Origin: a bacterium
GTDB taxonomy: Bacteria > Bacteroidota > Ignavibacteria > Kapaibacteriales > UBA7675
Assembly (NCBI GenBank): GCA_030430495.1
Contig: JAUIKM010000011.1
Coordinates: forward strand, 62,001-126,000
Length of the DNA: 64,000 nt
Direction of reading: 5' to 3'
Shown here: piece after piece, positions 27,846 through 36,900 of the stretch
How the letters are laid out: the number at the start of each line of letters is the position of its first letter
How positions within the stretch are numbered: position 1 is the first letter of the stretch
Program-made: the position numbers and the translations under genes
The notes under the pieces: model-generated
Databases searched by the model: none
Told to the model about the DNA's origin: nothing
The model's input: only the letters and a program-made list of their open reading frames with translations

Positions 27846-28019
27846 TCAGAATGTCGGGAAATACCTTGTATCCAAAACAGATGCAACAACACTGAAACGC
27901 GCGCTACGGCGTTTGTATGCGCGTTTGTGCGCCGAACCAAATTCGCTAAGTTGCGCACATCCCATCCAGATGAGTTTCCGGCCTGAACACACAGTTCGAG
28001 AAAGCAGGTTTGCCGCAGC

Positions 28020-30083
28020 GTGAGCGCCAGCGTCCAAAACGATAATGTGCACTTCATCGGTCGTGCGGCCGAGATTGCCATGTTCCGCTCCGTCCTGACG
28101 GACAAAGCCGAGCCTGTGAAAGCGCTGTACATCCACGGCCCGGGCGGCACCGGCAAAACAACCCTCCTGAAAGAATGCATCCGCGTTTGTGATGAATGCG
28201 GCGTGGACCACGCCCTGTGGGATTCGCGCGACTTTGAGCCGTCCATCAACGCCTTCCTGGAATTCCTGGGGCGCAGGCTGGACCTGGCCGAAGACGAGGA
28301 CGTGCTCGCCGCGCTGCAAACGGTCAGTCAGCGCTTTGTGCTGTTTCTGGACACCTTTGAAATGCTGCAGCCGCTGGACAACTGGATTCGCGACGAGTTT
28401 ATCGGGCGCGTGCCGGACAGCATGATGGTCGTGCTGAGCGGGCGCGCCACACCATCGACTTCCTGGCGGGCGGCTCCCGGGTGGCGACGCAACATCAAAC
28501 CGCTGGCGCTGCGCAACCTGAACTCGGATGACGGGCACAGCTACCTGAGCCTGCGCGACGTTCCCGACGATCAGCACGAATCGGTTCTGAAGTTTACGCA
28601 TGGGCATCCGCTGGCGCTGGCGCTGGTGGCCGACGCCTTTGCCCAACATCCCGGACTTGATTTTCAGCCCGAACAAACGCCGGACGTCATTCAGGCGCTG
28701 CTGGAACAATTTGTGGAGGAGACGCCCGGCCCCTCCCACCGCGCGGCGCTGGAAGCCTGCGCGCTGGTGCGCGCCACGACCGAAAGTCTGCTGAAAACGC
28801 TCCTGGCGGCGGACGATGTGCGCGAACTGTTCGACTGGCTGCGCAGCCTGACTTTTGTGGAAGCGGGACCGACGGGACTGTTCCCGCACGATCTGGCGCG
28901 CGAGGCCCTGATTGCCGACCTGCGCTGGCGCAACCCCGACCGCTATGTCGAGCTGCACGGACGCGCGCGCAGCTACTACCTGCAACGCCTGAAACAGACG
29001 GGCACGGGAAGACAACTGGCGCTGTTCGACTTCCTGTTTCTGCACCGCGCCAATCCAGTGATTCACTCCAATTTTGACTGGCAGACAGCGGGTATGCTGC
29101 GCCAGGACGTGATGCAGGAATCGGACCTGAACGTCGTGCTGGACATGCTGCGCCGCCACGAAGGTGAAGAGTCGGTCAAAATCGCGCAACACTGGTATCG
29201 GCGGCAGGCGCAGAACTTTTTTGTCTATCGCGACGCCTCGGGTGCGCCACAGGGATTTTTGACGGCTTTTGAGCTCAATTCGGATGACAGCTCGGAAAAG
29301 GAAATTGACCCGGCGGCCAGGGCCTGCCTGGCCTACCTGGAGAAAAGTGCGTCGCTGCGTCCCGGTGAACAGGCAACGCTGTTCCGGTTCTGGATGGATC
29401 GGACCGAGTACCAGCGCGTCTCCCCGGCTCAGGGAGCGATTTTTGCCAGTTTTCTGCGCCACTACCTGACCACGGCGCGCCTGGCTTTTACCTTTCTGCC
29501 CTGCGACGATCCGGCCTACTGGTTGGAGGGATTCTCTCACGCGGACAAAATGCGGCTGGAAGCGCTCGACTTTGACCTGAACGGGCACCGCTATGGCATG
29601 TACGGGCACGACTGGCGCAAACGACCGCCCTCCGTCTGGCTGGATCTGATGGCGCGGCTGGAGCTGTCCGGCGATGCTCGAACCGCGCCCTCGCTGCAAC
29701 CGCCGCCTCTGGTGGTGCTCAGCCGCGAGGACTTTCAGGCGGCGGTGCGCACGGCGCTGAGGACTCTCGGTTCTTTCACTGAACTGCAGACCAATCCCCT
29801 GCTCAAGTCGCGCGTCGTTGCGGACCAGATCGACAGCGACGTCAGTTTTGCCGAAAAGGCCGCCTGCCTGCAATCTTTGCTGACGGAAATGGTGGATCAG
29901 CTTAAAGAAGCGGTCAGCGATGAAGAAGTCCACAAAACAATTTACTGCACCTACATCAACCCGATCGGCACGCAGGAAGAAGTCGCCGATGCGCTCAACC
30001 TGGCGTTCAGTACCTACCGACGCCGCCTGCGCAAAGGCATCGAAGCCGTGACCGAGCTGCTGTGGCAGCGAGAAATCACCTGA
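28020..30083 (+). CDS. AAA/STAND-type ATPase with C-terminal helix-turn-helix-like tail (putative regulator)
   Basis: The start is a GTG and the product is 687 residues. The N-terminus HFIGRAAEIAMFRSVL is typical of AAA ATPases of the Orc1/STAND kind. Walker A GPGGTGKTT is at 40-48 and Walker B VLFLD at 107-111. The middle (about 230-550) is a helical region without a recognised domain. The C-terminal 40 residues (TQEEVADALNLAFSTYRRRL, then GIEAVTELLWQRE) resemble an HTH of sigma-region-4/LuxR type, found at the end of a little-studied family of ATPase regulators. I infer an ATP-dependent transcription regulator; the target is unknown. The palindromic tandem array lies about 0.6 kb upstream. 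Confidence 0.75.
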   Translation: MSASVQNDNVHFIGRAAEIAMFRSVLTDKAEPVKALYIHGPGGTGKTTLLKECIRVCDECGVDHALWDSRDFEPSINAFLEFLGRRLDLAEDEDVLAALQTVSQRFVLFLDTFEMLQPLDNWIRDEFIGRVPDSMMVVLSGRATPSTSWRAAPGWRRNIKPLALRNLNSDDGHSYLSLRDVPDDQHESVLKFTHGHPLALALVADAFAQHPGLDFQPEQTPDVIQALLEQFVEETPGPSHRAALEACALVRATTESLLKTLLAADDVRELFDWLRSLTFVEAGPTGLFPHDLAREALIADLRWRNPDRYVELHGRARSYYLQRLKQTGTGRQLALFDFLFLHRANPVIHSNFDWQTAGMLRQDVMQESDLNVVLDMLRRHEGEESVKIAQHWYRRQAQNFFVYRDASGAPQGFLTAFELNSDDSSEKEIDPAARACLAYLEKSASLRPGEQATLFRFWMDRTEYQRVSPAQGAIFASFLRHYLTTARLAFTFLPCDDPAYWLEGFSHADKMRLEALDFDLNGHRYGMYGHDWRKRPPSVWLDLMARLELSGDARTAPSLQPPPLVVLSREDFQAAVRTALRTLGSFTELQTNPLLKSRVVADQIDSDVSFAEKAACLQSLLTEMVDQLKEAVSDEEVHKTIYCTYINPIGTQEEVADALNLAFSTYRRRLRKGIEAVTELLWQREIT

Positions 30084-30649
30084 GCAAGGCCGCGCGACTC
30101 CCCTTTTACTCCGTTTTTCCCAAAAATCCCGCTCTTTTTTGCCATTGACCGCAAAGTGAACAGAAAGTGAACAGTACCTGACCTGTCGGGTGAACAGTCT
30201 CACGCCTAACTTTACCATCAAGCAACAAACGTTGATTGTGAAAGCAACCACAGCCGGCAACGGACTCGGGAGCAATACACAAAATCAACATCGACACTCA
30301 AGCTATTCGGCGACAGCCGAAAACAGTGGACCAACCAGGCGGACACGGCCAACCGGCAACTCAAGCACACTACTGATACAAAAACGGCAAGTGATAAATC
30401 GGTGGAGCGCAAAGTCTCCGCCGGAGTTCCATACATCCAGATAATGAAAGGCCGGAGTACATCCACCGGACCAAAACACTTAAACAATCCGAGAACCAGG
30501 CTGAACGCGGTGCTCTCCGTCTTGTGCTATTGACGAGAGAACACATTCGAACTGTGCTACGGTCCGGTGGATGTTTAATTGCCGACCTTTCAGCTGTCGC
30601 AGCAACAGCACAGCGTTGAAACACCTGTTAATTAACCCGAGGACAACCC
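30084..30649. other. Intergenic region with direct and inverted repeats upstream of the DUF4331 gene
   Basis: It has no gene-like frame. AAAGTGAACAG occurs at 30153-30163 and again at 30164-30174, with GGGTGAACAG at 30188-30197. Perfect 14-bp inverted arms ACATCCACCGGACC (30459-30472) and GGTCCGGTGGATGT (30561-30574) enclose 88 bp that itself contains the imperfect pair GTGCTCTC/GAGAGAACAC. The promoter and leader of the following gene are expected here. GAGGA lies upstream of its ATG. Confidence 0.55.
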
Positions 30650-32725
30650 ATGACGACATGTTATCGAGCACTGCAGCGCATCGTTTTGCCTGTATTGTTA
30701 AGTCTTGTCATCGCCGCTTCAGCCTTGGCTTCAAGCCACCGCGAAGCGCCGCTTATCAGCAACGACCCGCTGGCGGACAATACCGACCTGTACGCCTTCC
30801 GCAGCCCGGACAATCCCAATACAATCACGGTGATAGCCAATTTCATTCCGTTTGAATTGCCGGAAGGCGGACCGAATTATTATTCGTTCGGTGAAAACAT
30901 TCGCTATGAAATACACATCGACAACGATGTTAACACTCCGGGCGACGACATCATTTATCGCTTTACCTTCGAGCAGATGAACGAAGATCCGACGACCTTC
31001 TTTCGCATCCGGCTCGGCGCAGAGAACATGAAAACGACGTACACGGCTGAAAAGAGCGTGGACGGCGGACAATCCTTCACGGTCATCGTGCAGGACGGCG
31101 TCGTTCCGCCGCCGAACATCGGCGTGCGTTCAATTGAGTCGGCCGTCGGACTTAACACAAGCTACGAACAGTTGATGGCGGACGCCGTGGCCGCGGCCGG
31201 CGGCGGCGGCGGTGAGCAGATTTTCTGCGGACCGGTCGACGATCCGTTTTTTGTCGATCTGGGCGGCATCTTCGATCTCGGCGCTATTCGCAGCAACGAC
31301 GCCGAGGGCGACATGAAAGCCCGCGACGGTCTGGCCGGATTCAACTGCCACACCATCGCCCTGCAGATTCCAATTGCCACGCTGCAAAAGGACGGCAAAT
31401 CGGCCGACGAGGCCGCCAACATTCTGGACTCCGACTTCATTATCGGCGTCTGGGCTTCCGCCTCGCGCCCGCAGATAACGACGCTGCGCACGGACGGACA
31501 GAAACCCGACGTTTCAGGCGACTGGATTCAGATTTCGCGCCTCGGCATGCCGCTGACGAACGAAGCCGTGATTCCGGTCGGCGATAAAAATCTGTGGAAC
31601 GCAACTTCGCCCCACGATACCGACGGCGAGGCGATGTTCCAGCAGTACTTCGTCAACCCCGAGCTGGCGCTGTACATGGACGACAGCCAGTTCGGCGCGG
31701 CCGTACCCGGCTTTGAGCAGTTGCGCATTCAGACGAGTTCGCTCGACGCTTTTGACTTCCGCAACGGCAAGAACGGCCTTTTCGGACTGCCGGAAGAAGC
31801 CCGCATGGGGACGGCGCTCTCCGACGAACTGTTTGGCCCTTTTCTGCTGCGCGAAGGCGAGCCGCGCTCGGCGGATCTGCTGCCGATCTTCTACACCGGC
31901 GTGCCCAATCTGGCGCCCTATCAACTGGCCACCGGCAAAAGCAACGGTCCGCTCAGCGAAGGCAAACCGTTTATCAACAACTTCCTGCCGACCTTCGGCG
32001 ACGCGCTGCGCCTGAACATGGCCGTGCCGCCGACGCCGCGCGAAGATCCCGACTTCAGTTCGCTGGGATTGGTGCAGGCGGCCGTACTCGGCCTGACCGA
32101 CGCGCGGTTTAACACCAGCGCCGAGCTGCAGATGATTCCGAACATGGACGGCTTCCCCAATGGTCGCCGCCTGGAGGACGACGTGACGCGCATTGAGTTG
32201 CAGGCTGTTTCCGGCGTGGTGCTTGCCGCAGTGGGACTGTGGTACGACGACTTTGACGGTTCCAACCCGGTGACGCAGGACCTGCTCGACGTGCTGACCT
32301 TCTCGGCCGGTCCCGAAGCCAACGACCTGCCGCTGCGGGAAAACTGGCCTTTTATGGCCCCGCCGCATCGCGGCTATGATTACGATCGCGTCGTGACTTC
32401 GGTCAATCAGGAAGGCGACGGATTCGGCGGCGGCGCGCTCGGTATTCGCCCGCCGGAAGGAATGTTCATCGGTGAAAACTTCCCCAACCCGCTGACAACA
32501 TTCACGACGCTGCGTTTCCACTTAAACAACAGCGGCCGGATCATGCTGAACATCTACGATGTACGCGGCAACTTTATCGTCACCGTGCTGGATGAAAACC
32601 TGACGCGCGGCGACTATTCCTCCGAATGGCGCCCCGATCAGTCCTATGGTTCCGGCGTCTACATTGCCCAGCTCAGCGTGGACGGCCGCGCCGTCGACAG
32701 CATGAAGTTAAACGTGCTGCGTTGA
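30650..32725 (+). CDS. DUF4331 family protein with T9SS sorting domain
   Basis: The 691-residue product starts with a signal peptide (RIVLPVLLSLVIAASALA). It continues directly into the DUF4331 hallmark SSHREAPLISNDPLADNTDL (about 28-47), followed by YAFRSPDNPNTITVIANFIP. The body contains the family's asparagine/aspartate-rich segments (DGLAGFNCHTIALQIPIATL, SGDWIQISRLGMPLTNEAVI, PDFSSLGLVQAAVLGLTDAR). The last 90 residues are a T9SS sorting domain (ENFPNPLTTFTTLRFHL through YDVRGNFIVTVLDE, GSGVYIAQL and LNVLR). DUF4331 has no established function. GAGGA about ten bases upstream supports the ATG. The TPR gene follows after 96 bp, possibly in one transcript. Confidence 0.92.
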   Translation: MTTCYRALQRIVLPVLLSLVIAASALASSHREAPLISNDPLADNTDLYAFRSPDNPNTITVIANFIPFELPEGGPNYYSFGENIRYEIHIDNDVNTPGDDIIYRFTFEQMNEDPTTFFRIRLGAENMKTTYTAEKSVDGGQSFTVIVQDGVVPPPNIGVRSIESAVGLNTSYEQLMADAVAAAGGGGGEQIFCGPVDDPFFVDLGGIFDLGAIRSNDAEGDMKARDGLAGFNCHTIALQIPIATLQKDGKSADEAANILDSDFIIGVWASASRPQITTLRTDGQKPDVSGDWIQISRLGMPLTNEAVIPVGDKNLWNATSPHDTDGEAMFQQYFVNPELALYMDDSQFGAAVPGFEQLRIQTSSLDAFDFRNGKNGLFGLPEEARMGTALSDELFGPFLLREGEPRSADLLPIFYTGVPNLAPYQLATGKSNGPLSEGKPFINNFLPTFGDALRLNMAVPPTPREDPDFSSLGLVQAAVLGLTDARFNTSAELQMIPNMDGFPNGRRLEDDVTRIELQAVSGVVLAAVGLWYDDFDGSNPVTQDLLDVLTFSAGPEANDLPLRENWPFMAPPHRGYDYDRVVTSVNQEGDGFGGGALGIRPPEGMFIGENFPNPLTTFTTLRFHLNNSGRIMLNIYDVRGNFIVTVLDENLTRGDYSSEWRPDQSYGSGVYIAQLSVDGRAVDSMKLNVLR

Positions 32726-32821
32726 GCCGGCACAAGTAGATAACTGATCACCGCGGCGGGGCGCTTCCCCGGACGGCAGGCGTCCCGCCGACCTTCTCGA
32801 TTAAACCTACAGGAAAGAAGC
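32726..32821. other. Intergenic hairpin between DUF4331 and TPR genes
   Basis: A GC-rich inverted repeat pairs CGGCGGGGCGC (32752-32762) with the GGCGTCCCGCCG region ending near 32791. No T-run follows, so attenuation or mRNA processing is as likely as termination. Confidence 0.4.
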
Positions 32822-34165
32822 ATGCATTTGTACAACTCCAATCGAACGATTTCTCTTTTGTGTATGACAGCCGCTTTGTTTATCAGCTTGTCCCTCGTCG
32901 CCGACACGGCGGCAGCCGGAACGCATGCGCCGCTGAGCGATATTCCGGCACTGCTTGACCGCAGCACGGGACGTGACAATAGCGAATTTCAGCGCGTGCG
33001 GATGCGCTATGCCGAACTCAATCAGCGCCTGTTGAACAACGGCAATGACGTCGATGCATATATCGAAACGGCCCGGATTTTCATGAGCGAAGCGCGCATC
33101 ACGGGCGAACATCCTCACTACTACCCCGCCGCGCTGCAACTGTTAAACGTCGCACTTGAACTGGCCCCCATGAAATACGAAGCCCTTGTGTCGCTCGGTT
33201 CCGTTCAGATGTCGCTGCACAGATTCCGCGCCGCACATGCAACTGCGCGTCTCGCTATTGGTTCGGCGCCCGATCGCGCAACGGCTTACGGCATACTCTG
33301 CGACGCCTCACTGGAACTGGGAGACTATACCGCGGCCGTCCAGGCCTGCGACCAGATGGTACGCCTCCGTCCGGACCTGCGCTCCTACGCCCGCATCTCG
33401 TATTTGCGCGAGATACACGGCGACATGCCCGGCGCGGTCGAAGCGATGCAGATGGCTGTAAAGGCCGGTATTCCCGGCAGTGAAGAACGCGCCTGGGTGC
33501 AGACCACGCTCGGCAATCTCCACCTGAAAACGGGCAACGCAACCGCGGCGCAGCAAGCTTTTTACCGGGCTGCGCTCGAACGCGATCAGTATCCTTTCGC
33601 ACTGGCCGGTCTGGCGCGCGTACAGGCGATGCTCGGCAATACTGCGCAGGCTTTTGACCTGCTGGAAACCGCGGCGGAGATGGCTCCTGAATTTTCCTTC
33701 CTGCAACTCAGGGCCGACCTTCTGCGCGCAGCCGGTGAAAATGCCCGGGCGGATGCGCTGCTGGCGGAAATCGAATCCATGCTGGCGGAGGATGAGGCGG
33801 CCGGTCACGTCATGAACCGCGAGTTTGCCCTGATGTACACCGACCACGGAATCAAACTGGATGAAGCGGCGGCTCGGGCTTCAAAAGAACTGGCCAAACG
33901 ACCCGACAATATCGATGCGCAACATACGGCGGCAATCGTCGCGCTGCACACCGGGCGGCCCGCGGAGGCGCGCGAACTCATCCGCAAGGCGATGCGACTG
34001 GGCAGCGCCGACCCGGCCATGACGGCTCATGCCGGTTTGATCGAGGCCGCACTGGGCAATCGCGATCAGGCCCGCAAACTGCTGGAGAGCGCTGTGAGCG
34101 CCAATCCTTTCCTGCCCGTTCTACTGAAGCGGGAAGTGTTTAACACGTTAAATGCTCTTTCCTGA
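32822..34165 (+). CDS. Secreted tetratricopeptide-repeat protein
   Basis: A 447-residue protein with an N-terminal signal peptide (RTISLLCMTAALFISLSLVA, cleavage near TAAAG). About nine TPR-like helical pairs follow, for example YYPAALQLLNVALELAPMKY, AHATARLAIGSAPDRATAYG, ELGDYTAAVQACDQMVRLRP, TGNATAAQQAFYRAALERDQ and GNRDQARKLLESAVSANPF. AGGAAAG precedes the ATG by eight bases. Its position directly after the DUF4331 gene suggests that the two act together; TPR-DUF4331 neighbours are seen in other Bacteroidetes. It is probably periplasmic, since no lipobox or T9SS tail is visible. Confidence 0.85.
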   Translation: MHLYNSNRTISLLCMTAALFISLSLVADTAAAGTHAPLSDIPALLDRSTGRDNSEFQRVRMRYAELNQRLLNNGNDVDAYIETARIFMSEARITGEHPHYYPAALQLLNVALELAPMKYEALVSLGSVQMSLHRFRAAHATARLAIGSAPDRATAYGILCDASLELGDYTAAVQACDQMVRLRPDLRSYARISYLREIHGDMPGAVEAMQMAVKAGIPGSEERAWVQTTLGNLHLKTGNATAAQQAFYRAALERDQYPFALAGLARVQAMLGNTAQAFDLLETAAEMAPEFSFLQLRADLLRAAGENARADALLAEIESMLAEDEAAGHVMNREFALMYTDHGIKLDEAAARASKELAKRPDNIDAQHTAAIVALHTGRPAEARELIRKAMRLGSADPAMTAHAGLIEAALGNRDQARKLLESAVSANPFLPVLLKREVFNTLNALS

Positions 34166-34589
34166 GGTGATGCAATGCAGCCTGGTTTTCCTTCTGCGTT
34201 CCGCATTCATAACGGTGAACCTGCATTTGGTCCGGTGGTGTGCCGCGAAATTGGGAAGACAATGACGGAAGAGATAGCGGCATTCATATTCGCCGTTTCC
34301 CTGCGCGGGCGTGTGTTCAACAATGATTGACTCGGGGTTCCAGGCTCAACGCCAGGCGTCTGTTTCGCACTGCGCGGAGCAGGCGCTTGTTTGTTTCAGG
34401 TATTAAACATGTTCGGGGCGGCTTCGCCGGCGAACAGGGGCCGGGCGCTTGTCTTTTTTTGCTGCGCCGGCGCGATGGCGGCTTGATGCATGGTATTTCG
34501 AGATGCCGGGCGCAAAGTCTGCAAACTGTTGATTTTTAAGAGGTTAGGGAGGTGCTGGGTCGTAGTGCGTTGGATATTGGGCGTACTTC

Positions 34590-34830
34590 CGGCTAGATCA
34601 AGGGGACCTCCCCGCCGCCGCCACGGGTTAATACCTCCGCGTACAGGCACACTCCTCCCACCCTGCATCGTGTGCAGAATTTTTTTAAGTGCTTGAGTCG
34701 CGGTTTCCAACGCACTGCATGCCGCGCGCTGACACCACAAGCATACACAATCGATCAGGTCAAACCCAGTGTAAAAAGTTGAACGGTGCTTCCGCTGTGG
34801 TCAAGCGGGAGATATTTGCTCCTGAACGTT
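34590..34830 (+). repeat. Dispersed repeat, left copy flanking the Spy-like gene
   Basis: It aligns with about 36660-36900. ACACTCCTCCCACCCTGCA at 34649-34667 is identical to 36718-36736 (19 of 19). A T-rich patch, a CGCACTGCATGCCGCGCGC-like palindromic stretch and GTAAAAAGTTGAACGGTGCT (34771-34790) follow in the same order. The two copies are direct repeats about 2,069 bp apart. Confidence 0.75.
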
Positions 34831-34970
34831 CCGGGCAGTCGCGTCGCGAAGGCAACAATTGCTCGGTCAGTCAAACCATACTTTTCAATGGAAACACACT
34901 GGCGACCTCACCGCACTGCCATTCCAATGAAGCCGCGCACTCGGCGACGCAAACGTCGCCAATAATAAAT

Positions 34971-35006
34971 AAAACGCCCCGCCGACTGATGTCAACGGAG
35001 CGTTTT
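34971..35006 (-). terminator. Terminator of the Spy-like gene
   Basis: On the minus strand AAAACGCTCCG pairs with CGGCGGGGCGTTTT (one bulged region) around an 11-nt loop. TTTATTTATT follows. It lies 35 bp after the stop codon of the gene at 35041. Confidence 0.75.
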
Positions 35007-35040
35007 CAGGAGCAAGTCTTTGCGGCCTGTGCCGAACACT

Positions 35041-36171
35041 TTATCGCGTCAGGACAAACTGACCGCTTTGTGCGCCATTCTGTCCGACAACCCGAAAGTG
35101 ATATACGCCGCTGTTTAAGTTGTATTTGTTGCCGTCCACCGCAAACTCGTGCTCGCCCGCGCTCAGCTGCCCTTCGAACAATCGCGCTACTTCGCGGCCC
35201 GACGTGTCCAGCAGGAATATCACGACGTTGTCGCTCTGCGGCAGGTCGATGCTGATCGTCGCCTGGTTGACCGCCGGATTCGGATACACGTCGATCGCCG
35301 CGTCATCCAGCCCAAGTCCTTCGCGCAGCAATCCGTCATCTGTGGAATTGAAACCGTTCTGCTGATAATCGCCGCCGAACAGTTCCTCCGCCTGGCCGTT
35401 CCAAAAAAAGACCATCGCGAGCGCACGAGGACCCTGGAGCGATTCCAGCCCCATTCCGTGAGGACCGCCGTGATGTCTGCCGTGGCGAGGGTGGCGCATC
35501 ATCCGCCCTTCTTCAACATTAACTTCAGCTTCACATTTTTTCGGCATTTTTTCTGATCCCGCGCTGTTGCGGCATGCCGGAGCTTCGACTGATTCATCGC
35601 CGAGGCGCGCTTTCAAATGATCCAGCCGAGCTTGTGCGTGCTCGCCGGCGGCGGCAATCTCCGTCGCATGCTCGTTTTCCCAGTCTTGCACAATCGACAG
35701 CGCGCCTGCTTTCATCGCGGCTTTTTGGGATTCGCCTTCCTGTTTAATCTGCTGGACCAGATCGGGATAGCGCGCCGTGATTTCTGTTAAGTCCTTGAAA
35801 AAGGACATCATTTCACCGTGTTTGGCCCGCATTTCCTCGTGTCGTTCGCGCATTTCCTCGCGCAGTTCGCGGCGCTCTTCCTCACTCATGTTTTTGAATT
35901 CTTCCATCCGCTCTTTTCGCGCAGCCATGTGTTCAGCGGCTTGCGCGCGCATTTCGTTGAGCCTGGCCAGATCGTCGGCGGACAGGGTCGCATCAATGGT
36001 TTGTTTCCACTGATCCATCGTCGGCGCCATTTCCGTCCGCGCATACTCTCGCAGTTCATTGTGCAATTCCATAACCGCTTCCGAACGCTCGTGCGCCTGC
36101 CCCTGCACAACTGCCAGTAATGCCAGCACAAATCCCGTCACAACTCGAATCGACATTGATGCTACCTTCAT
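35041..36171 (-). CDS. Spy/CpxP-like helical protein with His-rich linker and T9SS sorting domain
   Basis: The 376-residue product has a signal peptide (SIRVVTGFVLALLAVVQGQA) preceded by GGAGTGGAGAG, which fixes the start. Residues 30-190 are strongly helical and charged (MSEEERRELREEMRERHEEM), with a periodicity like Spy/CpxP periplasmic chaperones. A Cys/Lys segment (ACRNSAGSEKMPKKCEAEVN) and a His-rich stretch (MRHPRHGRHHGGPHGMG) follow and could bind metal. The end is a T9SS sorting domain (VYPNPAVNQATISIDLPQSD through LDTSGREVARLFEG to GQFVLTR). The Spy-T9SS combination is unusual. The gene lies between two direct copies of a dispersed repeat. Confidence 0.8.
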   Translation of the reverse strand: MKVASMSIRVVTGFVLALLAVVQGQAHERSEAVMELHNELREYARTEMAPTMDQWKQTIDATLSADDLARLNEMRAQAAEHMAARKERMEEFKNMSEEERRELREEMRERHEEMRAKHGEMMSFFKDLTEITARYPDLVQQIKQEGESQKAAMKAGALSIVQDWENEHATEIAAAGEHAQARLDHLKARLGDESVEAPACRNSAGSEKMPKKCEAEVNVEEGRMMRHPRHGRHHGGPHGMGLESLQGPRALAMVFFWNGQAEELFGGDYQQNGFNSTDDGLLREGLGLDDAAIDVYPNPAVNQATISIDLPQSDNVVIFLLDTSGREVARLFEGQLSAGEHEFAVDGNKYNLNSGVYHFRVVGQNGAQSGQFVLTR

Positions 36172-36408
36172 TTCTCTCCACTCCGGAATGATGAATCACT
36201 GCTTTTGATAGAACAGCTACTTAGAGCATCGCGGCAGGCCATTGGTTTAATCTCAATTCAAGTTTTTCACATTTTTTACGCGGCCTGCTTCTGATCGCTT
36301 TGAGCTCCGCGCTTGCGCTTCTCGCTCAGGCTCTCTTGACATTTTTGCTTGTCATCGAGATCGAATCACTTCAGCGCCATGCCGGCCGCCAGATTGTGAT
36401 GCACAATT

Positions 36409-36464
36409 CACAACCCGGCGACAAACAAGAGAAACAAGCAAGCCGCAACGCGGCGAAGCGCTCA
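36409..36464 (+). repeat. Dispersed intergenic repeat, type D, copy 3
   Basis: CACAACCCGGCGACAAACAA and the following AAGCAAGCCGC and GGCGAAGCGCTCA (36452-36464) match the minus strand of 934-1010 in the same order, with a shorter middle. Confidence 0.6.
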
Positions 36465-36659
36465 TCGGCCAAACAGGCGCGTTCTCAGCCCCTCAGCCTC
36501 CGATCAGGCATGAGAAACGACCGTTTGTGCAACACAAAAAAGTTGACAGCCTGTTACAGCGACAAGTGTAAACGCAAGCAACCTCGCCAGCATAAGTCAT
36601 TGATAATAAAGAAGATAAGGATTTCACACGGCTACATGGGTGACCTGTGGACGCACCTC

Positions 36660-36900
36660 TCCCTTGATCTGGGGCCCACCCCGCCTCCTCCTCGAGACGA
36701 CGATTTTAGCGCTCAACACACTCCTCCCACCCTGCAATCTTCGCAAGTCTTTTTTGAGTGAATCTTCAACGCCTGCCACGCGCCGCATGCTGCGCGCCGT
36801 CATTGCCCAGTCTAACTCTTCTTCCCATTCTTTCCACGTGTAAAAAACTGAACGTAGCCCGAAACGTGGATGAACGCCGCAGTTCAGCCGCTGAACGGAT
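36660..36900 (+). repeat. Dispersed repeat, right copy flanking the Spy-like gene
   Basis: It aligns with 34590-34830, including a 19-base identical block at 36718-36736, a T-rich patch, a GCATGC-centred palindromic stretch, and GTAAAAAACTGAACG near 36840. The last module also occurs at 27691. Confidence 0.75.

Larger units (their letters stand above)
27136..28019. other. Repeat-rich intergenic region
   Basis: It contains the 20/40-bp tandem array (27228-27475), a homopurine/pyrimidine patch (AAGGGGCCCCGCCCCC near 27505), and parts of two dispersed repeats (27691-27760 and 27777-27845). Open frames across it, up to 187 codons, consist of these repeats and have no protein-like character. Confidence 0.6.
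34166..35040. other. Long repeat-bearing intergenic region
   Basis: It lies between the plus-strand TPR gene and the convergent Spy-like gene. Bases 34166-34590 hold nothing recognised. A dispersed repeat covers about 34590-34830, and a terminator for the minus strand lies at 34971-35006. Short open frames here are not protein-like. Confidence 0.55.

Noticed and set aside
27460-28023. 187-codon open frame upstream of the ATPase gene
   Set aside because: It runs through the end of the tandem array and two dispersed repeats, has no conserved motif or ribosome binding site, and its composition follows the repeats.
27846-30275. 809-codon frame antisense to the ATPase gene
   Set aside because: The plus strand encodes a clear P-loop ATPase in the same place; the antisense product is rich in Arg, Gln and Val, typical of a shadow frame in GC-rich DNA.
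34689-35255. 188-codon plus-strand frame in the repeat-rich gap
   Set aside because: It spans a dispersed repeat, the terminator and the antisense end of the Spy-like gene; no start signal or motif.
36300-36761. 153-codon frame in the gap upstream of the Spy-like gene
   Set aside because: It is made up largely of dispersed repeat segments that also occur elsewhere in other frames, so it is unlikely to be translated.
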